Positions 10,131 through 21,901 are shown, numbered from the stretch's first letter. The stretch is 61,232 nt of DNA from Neoechinorhynchus agilis (GCA_051530055.1 JBMGUZ010000010.1:1-61232); one strand, 5' to 3'. Numbers and translations: made by a program. The notes: generated from the sequence alone by a model not told the origin.

Positions 10131-10873
10131 TGCTCCGAGATTAAGTGAACCTTTATAAGATAAGGTTGCCGTTTGTCAAAACTTAAAAACAACTAAAAAA
10201 CTGCCAGTTTTTTAGCTGGTTATCAGCTTTCGATTTCCGAAGCACCCATAAAATTCGAAAACGATCATAAACTTTAATTTCACTTGTTCGTTCGTCTAAG
10301 TCCGGTGAATCTACGGTCCATGAAGTCGCTCGCCCCTGTGCAGTTCAACTATAAATTACGGTTGTGATAACTTTCAAAAAAGGAAAAAAGAGGTAACTTA
10401 AAAAGTTGTCTTTAATATGGGACTTTCCCATGTCCAGCAGCTCACTTTTTGGCCGACTCGCGATTTATTTAGACGTCGAGAGTCGTACAAGGAAAGGTTG
10501 AGCCGTGCTTATTTTCATGTAAGTTATAAATCGAACTATTTAAATTATATAAAACCTCGTTGCAATAATTGTATTTATATCTTTGTTATATAACATCTCA
10601 ACGGCTGAGCGTTCGAAATAATGTTTGCCCAAAGTGAGATTTCCTCAAAAATTAGGGAATAATTCGAAGAAGGACGCCTGAATATCTAGGAATCTGACGT
10701 GCAGTTTCAAAATCTTATCAACTAAAGTTCGTTAAAGTACCTACAAATGTTAAAATAGTTTCTAAGACAAGAAGAAAATACATGCACTTTTTAATTTGGA
10801 TTCTCAAAGGCTTAAAAATGGGTCTTTCGATCCACATTTAATACTAATTAAATTTCTGCAAGTGAAAATGATT
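10131..10873. other. AT-rich stretch without recognised genes
   Basis: No frame of note and no repeat that I can match elsewhere in the window. The region is AT-rich and lies downstream of the TGS1-like gene on the minus strand, so it may hold that gene's 3' untranslated region. Confidence 0.4.
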
Positions 10874-11565
10874 TTACCGGTTGCATTCACTTTCGTCTAG
10901 CTGTTCATTTGATTTAACATCCCAGCTTAAGTCGCTCCAGCAATAAGCGCAAATGGCCTTTGAAACTCCTTTAAGATACAACTGCTGAAATTCAAGCATC
11001 TTGATGTTCGCCACACTTAATAGTTTCATACTCAAGACATCCAATGGATAAGTCCGAGGAATATATAAGCAGGAAAGTCTCCAAGTGTACTTAAGAGCCA
11101 GTGTGACCAACTCATCGCACCGAATATCGCATGTTCCTCGAGACGAATAGCCGCGTCCACCCCAAGGAGGACTAAGAAAAACCAGATCAAAGCATTGGGA
11201 ACGGAAAGGAGGATAATGGCAGTCAGCAAGAACCAAATCGACTGTTTTTTCGGTTTCATAAATAGAAGCATTGTGCTTGGCGTATTCGAGAGCGACTGGA
11301 TCGTGGTCGATGCCAATAGTGAAGTATCGGTTTTGCGAAATGGATTGCATTTCCACCAACTCCACAGTACATGTCGAGACATAATGCACCTTCTTGAATT
11401 GTCGTGGAATCGCTGATTCAGCGATCTGCTTCGCTACGAACTCCGGCGTCACCGAAAAGAAATCAATATCGTCCCGCATTTTAATACCGCTGTCGAATTG
11501 AGTAAAAAGGTTGTATTTATTCGCATAAGGAGGTTTAGTTGCTTTTGGGCAAGAATCAGGTATCG
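10874..11565 (-). CDS. TGS1: Trimethylguanosine synthase (TGS1) methyltransferase domain, frame-disrupted
   Basis: TGS1 converts the m7G cap of snRNAs, snoRNAs and telomerase RNA to the 2,2,7-trimethyl cap in the nucleus or cytoplasm, using S-adenosylmethionine. The minus-strand frame shows NKYNLFTQFDSGIKMRDD and FFSVTPEFVAKQIAE, the family's entry to the methyltransferase fold. Then come IGIDHDPVALEYAKHNA (motif II region), VDLVLADCHYPPF and the diagnostic motif IV FLSPPWGGRGY (family usually SPPWGGPxY). Motif I is not in the main frame: 11338-11394 gives LDMYCGVGGNAIHFAK in a neighbouring frame, so two compensating indels surround it. The nearest in-frame ATG (11479) falls inside the conserved region; the true start is farther upstream, probably in another exon. 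The gene is a pseudogene, or intact with sequence errors. Confidence 0.7.
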
Positions 11566-11884
11566 AGATTGGACAATTCGTATTGTAATCCGTTGGATCT
11601 CACCAAAAAAGTCAGAAACTGTTTCAAAAACTTTGACTCCTTCCCGAAATCCCATTTTCGAATGCGTATTTATGGGGTTTACTTTGACTCTGATATCTCG
11701 TAAGAGGTTAGCAATCCAAAGTTCACGAAAATCGTAAAAAGCGCTCTAAAGTTCGATACAAACTGAAAAAAATCTTAATTTTTAGGCGAAAACCACGAAT
11801 AAAAGTGAATTTCAACATTACTTCGTTTTGGGTGCGTTCGAATGAAAAGATCAACCTGTCTGTAAACAAAGATGAGATCCACTT

Positions 11885-12233
11885 TCATATTTCTCCATTA
11901 ACTTTACAGTATTTTTTGATATAACTAATAAATTTTCTTCGATTGTGAAGCGAATATCCCTCTTGTTCCAAAACATCCAATCCTTCTCCAGCTGATAATT
12001 TCCGCTTTTCATTTAATAATGAATCAGAGCCGTTTGCTTGATTTTCTATATCAAACAAATGATCTTCCTTCAATCTCGCAATAATGTACTCGTAAATATT
12101 CATTTCTGGGATGCAAATAATTAAACTGAATAGGTCCCTTGTGATGGGAAAAGAATCTACGTGGTACAAAGGCTTTCGTGAAAGATAAGCTCAAATCGTT
12201 GTCGAACGTAACATTCATAATGCAATAGGTCAT
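11885..12233 (-). CDS. Unrecognised frames upstream of the TGS1-like gene
   Basis: Two overlapping minus-strand frames, 12233-12051 (from MTYCIMNVTFDNDLSLSF) and 12169-11885, read plausibly as one hydrophilic protein with one frame change near 12120. The end is KFISYIKKYCKVNGEI-stop. The second frame has an acidic/polar linker, then a basic helical tail. It lies about 300 bp upstream of the TGS1-like domain in the same orientation, so it could be an upstream exon of that gene, whose N-terminal region is poorly conserved. I do not recognise it otherwise. Confidence 0.35.
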
Positions 12234-12549
12234 TTTCTGAAAATAAGGAATAAATATATTAAACCAGCATTTGTATCAACTATCAAACGTCCAAAAAAAC
12301 AGCAATAAAAAAAGACTTTGAATTAATTATTATGATGGAATTCAAAAAAAAGGTTTTTTTTATTTGGAAAGCAATTGCCCGAGAGCCTACACAGGGCTTT
12401 AATTTTTCTCAATTTCTCTCTATTTTTGAACCAGTGATTGCGCTACAAAGTGAATCGTTAAGCGATTTAACCTTTGTGGTGATCCAGATAGAAATTCAAT
12501 TTTTTAGTGTTTAATAGGCGACTTATTATTGTAATGTCAACTACAAGGA

Positions 12550-13840
12550 AAATTTATTCAGCGTATCCGCGTCGGAGGATAAACGTCGCAAACAAAAAAT
12601 CCTTTAGAAACCCAGCCCAATCTTGAGGCAATGAGTCAATGTGCCTGAAAAATCCTTGAATAAAAAGTGGCTTATGTTCGGGAGGGCGACCTCTAGAATA
12701 AAAAACAAGGCTGGCGATAGCCCAAGTTTTCCATAGAGTTCTTACATTATTAAAATTCAGCCCCAATTTGCATTCGATTTTGCTACTTTTAGAAGTTTTT
12801 TCATTTGAGTAATGTCTGTCCTAGGGGACAAATTGACTGTGATCGTGTGTCCGAGAATACGCAGCTTATTGGGCATAAAAGAGTTGTTCGATACGGATTG
12901 AGAATTGTTGGATAAAAGTGAATAAAAGAATAGTTTGAAGTCTGCGTATTCGGCTTGAGCGGCGTTTAATGATCAATTTTGTTTTCATTAAATTAAGAGA
13001 AAGGTTCATGTGAGGTAGTATGGTGTTTAGATACTCTATGGATTGTTCGATTAAAAGTTTCAGCCTGGCTGCCCTATGAGATTTCATCACAAAACTGGTT
13101 TCATCTGCATAACAAATCATAGATGCATTAACTTTGAACAATGTATTGAGAAGAAAAAAAGGAATAAAGTGGCGATCCTCGTGGAACATCGTTAAGAAGG
13201 TAATAAAACGTCTTACCAGTATCATCATTTTAATAAAAAGCTTTCGAGAAAAGCTTAGGTTATGTGGAACACTGAAAAATTCCAACATTTCAACGACGAA
13301 GCTTAGGGAGATTTTGAAAGTGCACGTAGAGGGTACGCATCGTCGCCAAAGTTCGAATAAATATCAGCCCACGCTGAGTGAACAGACTCAGCCTTTCAAA
13401 AAACCATTGGCAGCATTTGGATATGCAGTTGTGCTCCCAAGACGAAAAGATTAAGTTTTTTGCGCTAGAGCACGTTCGTAGATGGTGACCAATGGGGTTT
13501 GAAAAAAGACCGGGCGGATTTTTTTTCCCATTTTTAAACCAAGAAGATGCGCCGTGAAATATTTATATCCCGACAGGCATACGGGGAACACTACAACATC
13601 AATTTTTGGTATGGCAGAGAGAAGCATTTGGTTCCTGAAGTGCTGCTGGATGAGGAAATTTTGGGATTAAGGAACCAAACTTTGGCAATATCATTCTGAG
13701 TCAAATCAGAGCAGTTACGGATTGATCTGCGAAATGTGATCGGCGGAGTGATGCCTTTAGAGCAAGAGGAGGCATGAAAATCAAAGATAGAAGTTAGTAT
13801 CTGGTCCAAAGTGGAGGTTTTTAACCAGGAGGTTAGCTCT
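12550..13840 (-). mobile_element. LINE fragment with reverse transcriptase
   Basis: On the minus strand, 13809-13591 resembles the endonuclease/RT linker (LTSIFDFHASSCSKGITPPI), and 13288-12866 the palm of a LINE reverse transcriptase. The palm contains FFLLNTLFKVNASMICYADE (CYADE in place of YADD) and LNLMKTKLIIKRRS. 12766-12554 gives a post-catalytic piece with LVFYSRGRPPEHKPLF, which parallels VFFFGRGRPPDLRLTF in the LINE at 49-50.3 kb. There are several frame changes. The left end stops at about 12550 with AT-rich DNA beyond; the region 12234-12550 shows nothing else. Confidence 0.65.
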
Positions 13841-13911
13841 GATTTCCAATTAATGAATTTCTTCCTCGAAATCGTATTCTACCACTTCGAAAAAAGGCGC
13901 CGCCGAACGCC

Positions 13912-14062
13912 GTTTGTTGTCTACAGCGAGCTGGCCAGAATTGACTGGAAAGTATTTTGGATTCAAACCTGCAAGGGCCGCGATGCGCGCTAAAATTGAT
14001 AAAAATTGCGCTCTACGTTCAGAAAGGAATATACTTGAAGGCAAACTTCGGGATTCTCCGGG
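13912..14062 (-). repeat. Partial copy of the 57.9-kb coding fragment
   Basis: This about 150-bp block is the reverse complement of 57912-58050, with few differences. It encodes, on the minus strand, PSSIFLSERRAQFLSILARI and AALAGLNPKYFPVN, the same as the N-terminal part of the frame at 57934-58287. It is wedged between the LINE ending at 13.84 kb and the LINE beginning at about 14.06 kb, so it may have been carried by one of them. Confidence 0.65.
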
Positions 14063-15165
14063 TACCCCGGATCGAAAGGTAGTGATTGATCAAGGTTTGT
14101 TTCGGTTTAATGACTCTAACTCCGGTTTTGATGGAGTTTTGGGATCACTACTTTCTCAATGTCAGGTGGATGATCATAAGCAACCGGTTGTGATGGAGAC
14201 AAAAAGTTCGGCCCGCAAAAGTAGTTATGTCCTTCGTCCTGTAAGGAAAGAGGATTACATAGTGATAATCAAAAATGAAGACCTTTCATCAAAAGAAAGT
14301 AGGATCAAAACAGTCATCAAAGATTTTGGAAAGTCGTTCCCTATGGATTGTAAAATATTTAAAAAAAGTTTCTCCAATCAATTCTCGCAAAAAAATTGTG
14401 CTTTTCTCCGAGAAATTCAAAAGAGCTTTCATTAAATATTTAACCGAAAAAGAAATTCCTCACTCGGATCTATCAAGGAATTGCAATGTACTCTTGCTCA
14501 ATCCGCCTCCCGAGGTAGATGAAAAACGTAAAATTTTTTATGAAAGATACGCTTGGAATTAATTTTATTAAGTATCTGTTTAAACTTAATAGCCAATTCC
14601 CATACGCAATTCTCGGGCAAACGGACATTGACAACGCAAGTAGAAGAGATAGTACCTCTACTGGTTTTTGTTTATTTCATATAACTTTTTGCCGTTTTCA
14701 AGAACCCGATAGTCGAGTACATTTTGTACCGTGAGAATGAGGTAAACTGTACCCATTGCAGTAGAGAGCATTTGTCCAATCAATGTCCCAATAAATCCAG
14801 TAGGAAAGTTGTGAATTGCGGGATGAATCATAAAGCGTATGATCCTAGATGCGGTGAGGCGAAATATTAAAAAAAATCATGAATAGTAGCAAAAATAAAA
14901 TTTCAGCTTCTGCTATAGTGACTTGTAAATTAATTTTTTAAAGAACAAGCTCAAATACATGAGATGAAGAGGGTTGTCTCTGATTTGGAATGTCTAAAGA
15001 GAGAAAATAGTACGTTGAAAGAGGAATTGAAAATATGTCAAAATGTTAACAAGGAACTGTAAATCATCAAACTCAAAAATATTGAGCTTAAGAGCTTATT
15101 AAGAAATTTGATTACGGCACTGAAAAACACATTTTTAATTTGAAAAAATATAAAATAAAATGTGT
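14063..15165 (+). mobile_element. LINE ORF1 (gag-like, with zinc knuckles)
   Basis: A plus-strand AT-rich LINE ORF1 spread over several frames. The Ser/Lys-rich part is at 14100-14435 (AVVMETKSSARKSSYVL-type text), followed by a basic helical part at 14275-14562. Near 14720-14850 comes a CCHC-type zone reading CTHCSREHLSNQCPNKSSR then CGMNHKAYDPRC, the zinc-knuckle signature of LINE ORF1 proteins. Near 14945-15090 lies a coiled-coil-like stretch (EMKRVVSDLECLKRENSTLK). The element continues at 15590 after an unrelated insertion at 15181-15571. Confidence 0.65.
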
Positions 15166-15180
15166 TTGACAAATTCTTGT

Positions 15181-15571
15181 TTAATTCTTGTCTTTAAATG
15201 TTATGTTTGTTCGGCAGCTTCCTTGATGGCCGCGGCATTGCTGCGTTGGATTGCCGCGCTGATTCGCTGCAACAGGAAGCTGCTGGATCGCATATCGCCG
15301 GTGGCATGTTTTAGCATCCCTCCCAGTCGTGAGAGGAAATAATCGGCTTCTTTTCCGAGACATCCCAGTGTTTCCACCGCAATCGGGATGAAAATATATT
15401 GATGCCCATCGAGCGAGGAGTACTTCTGCTGCTTCTTTTCCTCGCTGAAGCTGGCGACTGCTCCCGCCTTTGAGGTGGCATCCCGTAAGTGGGATGCTGC
15501 GAGCGTGTTGGAGCAGGTGAAATCCAAAACCAGTATTTTCCCGGAGCACCATGGGAGGAGAGTCGCTCCAT
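15181..15571 (-). mobile_element. Inserted LINE 3' end (KKEGGIRPIA lineage)
   Basis: A minus-strand frame at 15527-15201 reads DFTCSNTLAASHLRDATSKA, SSLDGHQYIFIPIAVETLGC and LLQRISAAIQRSNAAAIKEA. This is the characteristic C-terminus of a widespread LINE lineage whose core motif is KxGGIRPIAxG (core fragment at 35.55-36.7 kb). The sequence just upstream (PDGATLLPWCSGKILVLDF) lies in the adjacent frame. It is embedded in the opposite orientation within the ORF1 of the 14.06-18.3 kb LINE, so it inserted later as a 5'-truncated copy. Confidence 0.7.
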
Positions 15572-15584
15572 CAGGGCGTTTACC

Positions 15585-18260
15585 TCGTCGATAGGAGAGA
15601 TAAATGAAATTAAGATTTTATTGGATATTTCGATCCACTATCTCGGATATTCTTCAGCGATTGTTCGCAAGTGTTTACGACGTTAGATAGTAGATCGGTG
15701 GAAGGTAATGCTACATGTTTAAAGGAAGAAGAGATGGTCAACAAGGTTGAGGGTAAGATAGTCTATAAGGCTGAAGATGCGCTTAAAAGAGCTCTCTCGA
15801 TTGCTAGAATAGAAGCCGCAAAACAGAATTTAGGGCCTTTAAAAAAAGAATAATTTTAAATACCAATAGATAGTGTTTGTTTTGTAACATGCAATATTGG
15901 GAAATCCAATAAAATATTTGAAGTTGAGGATTTTTTGAGAAATCAACGGGATTTCTATGCTTGTTTTTTACAAGAGACCGGACCATCACCGTCATTTTAT
16001 CCTTCGGAATTTGATTGTTTGCTTACACAACCAGTTCGTTCATCTAGGACGAATTACTCTGGTGGTCTACAATCCTTCCACAGGAAAGATATTTGCCCTA
16101 AATTATTATCCTTTTCTTAACAATAACGATTATGGAGGACCATACAAAATTGTATGGGTAATTTCTTACCGTAATCAAAAATGTAAAATTAATAAATCAA
16201 TGGAGGTAGTCGGGGATCTCCTAGATATTTGGAAGCCTGATATAATTACCGGAGATTCTAATAATAATTTCTTAAATGCATTTAGAGGTTTATTTAAGGG
16301 TAATTATATTATTATTCTACCTAAGGAACCCTCGTTCCACAATTGGTCAAGAGGATTACACTCATTCTTAGATGGAGCAATCATCCAAAACGCCTTAATA
16401 TCTTATTCTCCCTTGAAATTCAAATGAGGATGCGTTGGCAATCGGGACATAATGTGTTATTTTTTACTAGCTTTGGCCGAAACTCTCAAAAGACCTATAA
16501 TATCAATAACAAATCAATTACTTTGTTCAATAATGTGCCTAACGAAAAGATTCCACGAATTGTTAAACGTGTTGAAGTCCTTACTTGAGTTTAATCGGTT
16601 GTGTTGTTTAGCTCCTGAATTGACTTTAAAGGAGACCAAGAGGTTAGTGGTAAATCAGCCCGATCGTACGTTTAATTATCTTATTAAATTAGAAATATTC
16701 GCCAAAGAAAATGGGTATGATCACATTGCGAAAAATTTTAAATAGAATTATTTTTCCTCACTTTACTGGAGAGAGTTGAATAGGGGAGAAAATTCTTTTA
16801 AATCGTTCAATTTATTCAAAGAGATGGTGGAATATTATTTTAAATAAAAAAAATTGGTTGATTGGAAGTCAAAAGCTGAGGCATGGATAAGGAGTTCCTC
16901 GTTTCCACAAGTCGTTAGATCTATTTTAGACTTCCATATTGGCGAGATTCGCCCGACCAATCAATTTCAATGACAACCATGAGGATTCCGATTTTTTTCC
17001 CTACTTTAAACGATTTTATAAGAGCTCTTGGGCGCATAATACTTTCTCACTCCCACTTACTATTTTTAAACTGCTAAACGACCAAAATAAAACTAAATTA
17101 TGCGAGAGCTTAGTTTTTAACTTGCGAATTCATCAAATAGCGGAAATTAACAAGGTTAAGCGTATTTTTTATTCCTAAAAATAATGTTAAGAAGATAACT
17201 CAACCTAAAGAGCTTAGACCAATTTCGATTCAAGACCCTCTTAATTTCCGTGTTGGAAAGGGCCATTGCCAGTAAGATCGTAGAATTTCTTAAACATAAT
17301 CATTTGATTCCTAGTTTGATACACGGGTCTATTCGTGGCAGATACGTTCATACGCCAATGGAACAGCTCGTGTTTTTTTCTAGGGCTAGACAACATTCTG
17401 TGAATGTGCTCTTACAAATAGACATTTCGAAGGCGTTTGATGAAATCGATCAATCTTAAATTTACAAGGCCATGAGATTTTATAAAATTCCTAGGAAATT
17501 ATTTTATCATGTAATGATACTTTTAGAAACCAAAGGGGCCTTCTTTGAGCTTGATAAGGATAGAATAATCTTTTAACCGTGTGCATGGAGTTCCTCAAGG
17601 CTCGCCACTCTCGCCTATTTTATTCATGATTTACATGGCTATATTATTTAAAACTTTAGATTGAAACCTATGTCAGAAATCCTAATAATTGCTGATGATA
17701 TTTCCTTTTTTTACCACTAAAAGGTTGTCTGGCGAAAATCGAAAAAACTTCTACAGAAGGCTCATCTTTCTGTAAATTTTCAAAATTGTTTTATTATTAA
17801 GCAACGAATTTGAAAAGCACCGAACTTTTATCTAGTTTAAGCGAGATGCTTAAAGTGGTCAAAAACAACAAATTGCCCGGATTATAAAGTTTCATTGTTG
17901 ACATATCCTGGATTTGAATTAGGAAACGATTAGGTTTGAATTTATGGAGAATATTGCTAAAAGAGTCTTATTTCTAGTACTATCTTTTTTTTAAAAGAGG
18001 AAGAGCGCCGGAGCAAAGATTTGCAATGTTTTATAAATTTATGAATTATATCAAAAAAAATTAAATTTTTATCCCGTGAATCTATGAATTTTCCTTTCTT
18101 TTTTATCAAAAGTTTGGTTTTATAATTGTACATTTAAGTTTGCTAAAAAAAATTTCAATTCATAAGATCAGTTGTGTTTGGTGTATCTGAAAGGTAAGTC
18201 TGACAAAACGCTTACTCATCAAATACTTTTTGCAGGACAGTGTAAAATAGAATATGGATC
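15585..18260 (+). mobile_element. LINE: end of ORF1 plus ORF2 (endonuclease, reverse transcriptase)
   Basis: Continuation of the plus-strand LINE. 15671-15853 gives the ORF1 end (VYKAEDALKRALSIARIEAA). ORF2 starts near 15875 with FVTCNIGKSNKIFEVEDFLR, and the endonuclease runs to about 16430 (LVVYNPSTGKIFALNYY; DIITGDSNNNFLNAF, the GDFN-type box). The reverse transcriptase is at about 17200-17780: KELRPISIQD, LERAIASKIVEFLKH, LLQIDISKAFDEIDQS (Asp box), VHGVPQGSPLSPILF in a shifted frame, and IIADDISFF (catalytic box IADD). Many stops and frame changes are visible. 17780-18260 is AT-rich tail with no more motifs. Confidence 0.75.
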
Positions 18261-18261
18261 A

Positions 18262-20925
18262 TTTCTTTAGACAATTTTATCTTTCCTTTTACTCGTAGCA
18301 AGTTGCCGCAATGAATCGAATAACTTCATTTAGTTAATTATAAATTTAAATTGTACTCTGGATCTTGGATGCTGATCCGTGCGCGATTTGGGATGTCTTC
18401 TTTCTTTAATTACTGTCTATTTACTCTTGTTGTGTGCACTGTCTGAGTTTTAATAAATAAATAAACTGGAAAATACTTTAACAAGAAAAACGTCTCCGTA
18501 ATGTTTAGCTTGATATAGTTGACACCCAATAAAACGAAGTGATCTGCTTTCGTAAGGTCTAGAGAAAACCTTCTGTGGTTGGTAGAGAAACAGATTAGCT
18601 GTTGAATTGATAAAACAATTAATTTGAGGAAGGGCATAATTAAAATTATTGCCTAAATAAATCCGCGATAGAAGTAATTGGTTAACTGATCTGAACAGAG
18701 CAATGTTTAGAGGGGACAAGTGTAGAACTCTCCTTAAATTACTAATACTTCCAATAGACCATATTAGAGCTTTATGGCCAGCTAAGTTAAAGATAGACAC
18801 CTGCCGCTCTACTTGAATTAACAAATTCATACATTTTCTATTAGGTCTAAGAATGAGTGGATATTTTTCGTTATATTGTGATTGGCGGAGTAAGAGATGC
18901 AGATAGTAAATAGTGAGGTTTAACCGAGTTGACTATGGCCTTGGGCCATTTCGCCGAAGGGTCATTGAAATCGCCAGCAATGAAATCAATGTTAGAATGG
19001 AGAAGGAATTTCGCAATATTCTTAACAGCCGGGCGATGTGATTGGCAACAGTGAAACGCCGGCGATCGAAGAAAAATTTAAAAAGGGAGTAAGACAGCTC
19101 ATTTGAAATAAAGGTAGATATTAAGGATGGATTAAGAGATGCGTGGAAGACAGAAATTAGACCCTGTGACAACATATTCGGGAGAGTCAAATTGAGGTAG
19201 GAAATTGAAAAGTTGAGATGTATTATATAAACTTTTACTTTCTTGGAAAAGAAATATGGAAGTTAACGGTATGAGATTAGTAATTTTAGGGAGATTGGTC
19301 GCCCCCCACAATTCCACTGTAATAGGCACAAATTCTCAGCCATCACCTAGGCTTTTTGGATTTTCTGCGGATCGAGCCAGCTAGTGGGGGGGAATGAGGG
19401 CTGCGATTCCGTTGTTGATCAATTCAGATTGTTCCTTGATGATTCGACTCACGAATTCCGAATCCTTATCTACAAACCCATCCGTGAGCAGGTAGATCCG
19501 ACAATCTTGTCAGAAGTGTACTGACTTTCCTTTCGAAACTGACTAAAATCTCTGTAAGACGAGCTTGCATTGACGTGAGCATGTTGTTGCCGTAGTTCCA
19601 ATTGCTCAATGGTCACCAACTGATTCTTCTTTGACGAAACAGGTATCGAATTCTCTTTTGCGAAGGTCCAGTTTCTGAAGGAAATTGAGGCTGAAGGAAA
19701 TGGATGATTGGTCTTCGAGAGCTAGAGAAGTAGTTAATCTGATTCCTCTATTTTTGAACCAAGCCCAAAAAATTTAAACTCGGGACAACCTTTAAAGAAT
19801 GCAGCATGAGGCCCCTGACAATTTCCGCAGCGTCTCCCGAGTGGATCGGGGCAACAATCTGAGCTGTGATCGGTGTTGGAGCAGTGGCAACACTTTGCTT
19901 GCACCTGATGCGTCCAGTTTTGGCACCAATGTCCCCATTGCTGGCAGAGATTGCATCGAGGGAACGGTTTTTAATATTCCAAAACCAAAACCACCCAACG
20001 CACAGCGTCCAACATCTAACCCATTGCGCGCAACGTCACATCACGACGTCACATCGTTTCGGGTAACGTGTTTAAAAGCTCTACACGTCAAAGAGGAGAT
20101 TCGATTTTGCAGGCAATCTTGTCGGCTAATTGGCGGATAGTAAAACCAATTGCCACAAATGGTGTAGCGTTGTTTGAACATTGAACTATTCGGATGTTTA
20201 TGGCGTAAAAATTAAAAGAATTTTAGTTAAATCCGATTGGTTTCGGTTTAGTCTTGTGTCTTGCCTTGACAGAATGCGTACAAAATTGTGTGTAGCCGAA
20301 ACCAATCGGATTTTCCGAGGGAATTTGTCAAGTGATTTTATCAACCAGTACTCAAGAAGTCCATTTAGAAAGTAGCAACGACCGGGGAGAAGGGCAGGGA
20401 ACTTGGTTCTCTCCTTTCGAGGTTGATATCTCGGTACATTTCGATCATTTTTCGGTCCGGAGCTCGTCGCCGTCTTCTAATTTCTCAACGAAATGAGTGT
20501 CACCGTCTTCTTGGCGTTTAGTTTGAGGACTCCTGGATAAAAGGAACGTACAACCGAAGCAAATCCCAATGATCGCGATATCGGACGTTCCGAAGCTACA
20601 GTCAAATCTTCATGGACAAGCCATAAAAGTTTAAATGCTCGCCGAATAATTAAACGGATCTGAATTCTGTCGTTTTTTCGTATCTTCCAAATCGCCGTCC
20701 GCTTTCTATCGCGCTGCATCCGCGTTCCCTCGCGTCGTTCTGTTTTGTTCTCCGTTGAATCGAGCGACTTTGGCGGTGGTGGAAAATTCTTTACGTTCAT
20801 AACGGCGTCTTAGCGCCTCAAAGCACGTGAGTAATATTTTGAAATTATTGGAGACCTCGGTTTTTCCAATTTAATTTCTTTTTGAAAATGTTCTGCCTTA
20901 TGGCTATAATTAGTGAGGCTCTCAG
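18262..20925 (-). mobile_element. LINE 5' half, left arm of a large inverted duplication
   Basis: On the minus strand 5' to 3': a 5' leader at about 20925-20700, ORF1 start at 20800-20477 (RKRTAIWKIRKNDRIQIRLI), and a zinc-knuckle zone at about 19870-19760 (in the right arm KCCHCSNTDHSSDCC and CGNCQGPHAAFFKGCPEF). Then come the ORF2 endonuclease from about 19330 (LWGATNLPKITNLIPLTSIF) to the DFN box near 18950, and later coding at 18830-18450 (ERQVSIFNLAGHKALIWSIG). 18262-20762 matches the reverse complement of 58552-61232 with very few differences. The reverse transcriptase is absent from the window part of both arms. Confidence 0.75.
20229..20313. repeat. Perfect 18-bp hairpin in the LINE
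   Basis: aaatccgattggtttcgg at 20229-20246 is exactly complementary to 20296-20313, with a loop of 49 bp. Each stem contains a CCAAT word. The same hairpin is present in the right arm (about 59000-59090). It lies between the LINE leader and the zinc-knuckle zone, where nothing codes clearly. Confidence 0.7.
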
Positions 20926-20927
20926 GT

Positions 20928-21895
20928 GGTGGCAATGGGATGGTGTCAAATTATACTTATCAACTGATTAATTAAAGCAAATTTGATTATGCGAAGGGGC
21001 ATCTCTTTAATCGAGTTGACTGTGCTTGCGGTGATCGAGGCGTATGAAAGCGTAGTTGACGTGCTGAACAAGGGCGTATGAAAGCGTGGTGGATGAACTT
21101 AGTAACAAAAACCTCCATCTAAGGTACAGAAGTTTTTTTGAGATTTAGAGAGACATTCTCCATCGATCGTCTTGATCCACGTCGAAGTTTCGGTTGTAGG
21201 CGATGTGTGGCCTGTTTAATGCAGGCCAACACGTAGCTGCTACCAACATTTCATGGGAGAATGGGAACTCCCGGCTGACCGCCAATCCCATTGCCGCCAC
21301 TGCCGTTTTGCCATCCCCGACCTGTGCAGGGATGTAAACTACATCTTTGGAGTCCACCGCCGCCTTCAACAACACGTCGCCGTGATTTCCGGGAGAATTA
21401 AGATTAGAGGCTCTCAGGTGGTGGCAATGGGATGGTGTCAAATTATGAGTTATTAGGATTATGGCTATACTTATCAACTGACGCATTATACGGCGATCCA
21501 CCAAAACCGACTTTCCCTCACCAGGAGGACCATGGGCGTGAAGAACTACGAGACTGACCTTAGCCATCATGAGATGATGCGTAGTTGTTACAGTCCGAGC
21601 ACGCCATGCGTTTTGATTCACACAAAGCGCATCTGACCCGGGCATCTTTGATTAGGAGTTTTTTGGGTTTCCCCCATCTCTGACATAATAACTTTGATCC
21701 CGTTTATTCGCTGCTCGTCGTCATCATGAACATTCGCCATCAAAACCGACTGAGTGGATTTACGCAGGAAACAAAGTGCTACATACGCCACGAATTCATC
21801 ATAATTGTAGGTTTGGCAACCAATACGAAACTGTAGCGATTCCTGTGTTTTGTGGAAGTCCGGACCACCGTGTGAGCTGAAGCCAGGAGATGCTC
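20928..21895 (-). pseudogene. Toti-like virus fossil: capsid-type fragment
   Basis: An endogenous piece of a dsRNA virus capsid-type ORF on the minus strand. It shares long wording with the fossil at 23497-24470 (HHLRASNLNSPGNHGDVLLK, AQVGDGKTAVAAMGLAVSRE), so both descend from one virus or close relatives. A word of about 40 bp at 20928 recurs at 21408, showing internal duplication. Its right end abuts the 5' leader of the LINE at 18.3-20.9 kb. It is broken, with several breaks, and appears old. The capsid identity is inferred from position beside polymerase pieces and from the other capsid-type fossils here, not from a recognised domain. Confidence 0.55.
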
Positions 21896-21901
21896 TATCA
21901 G

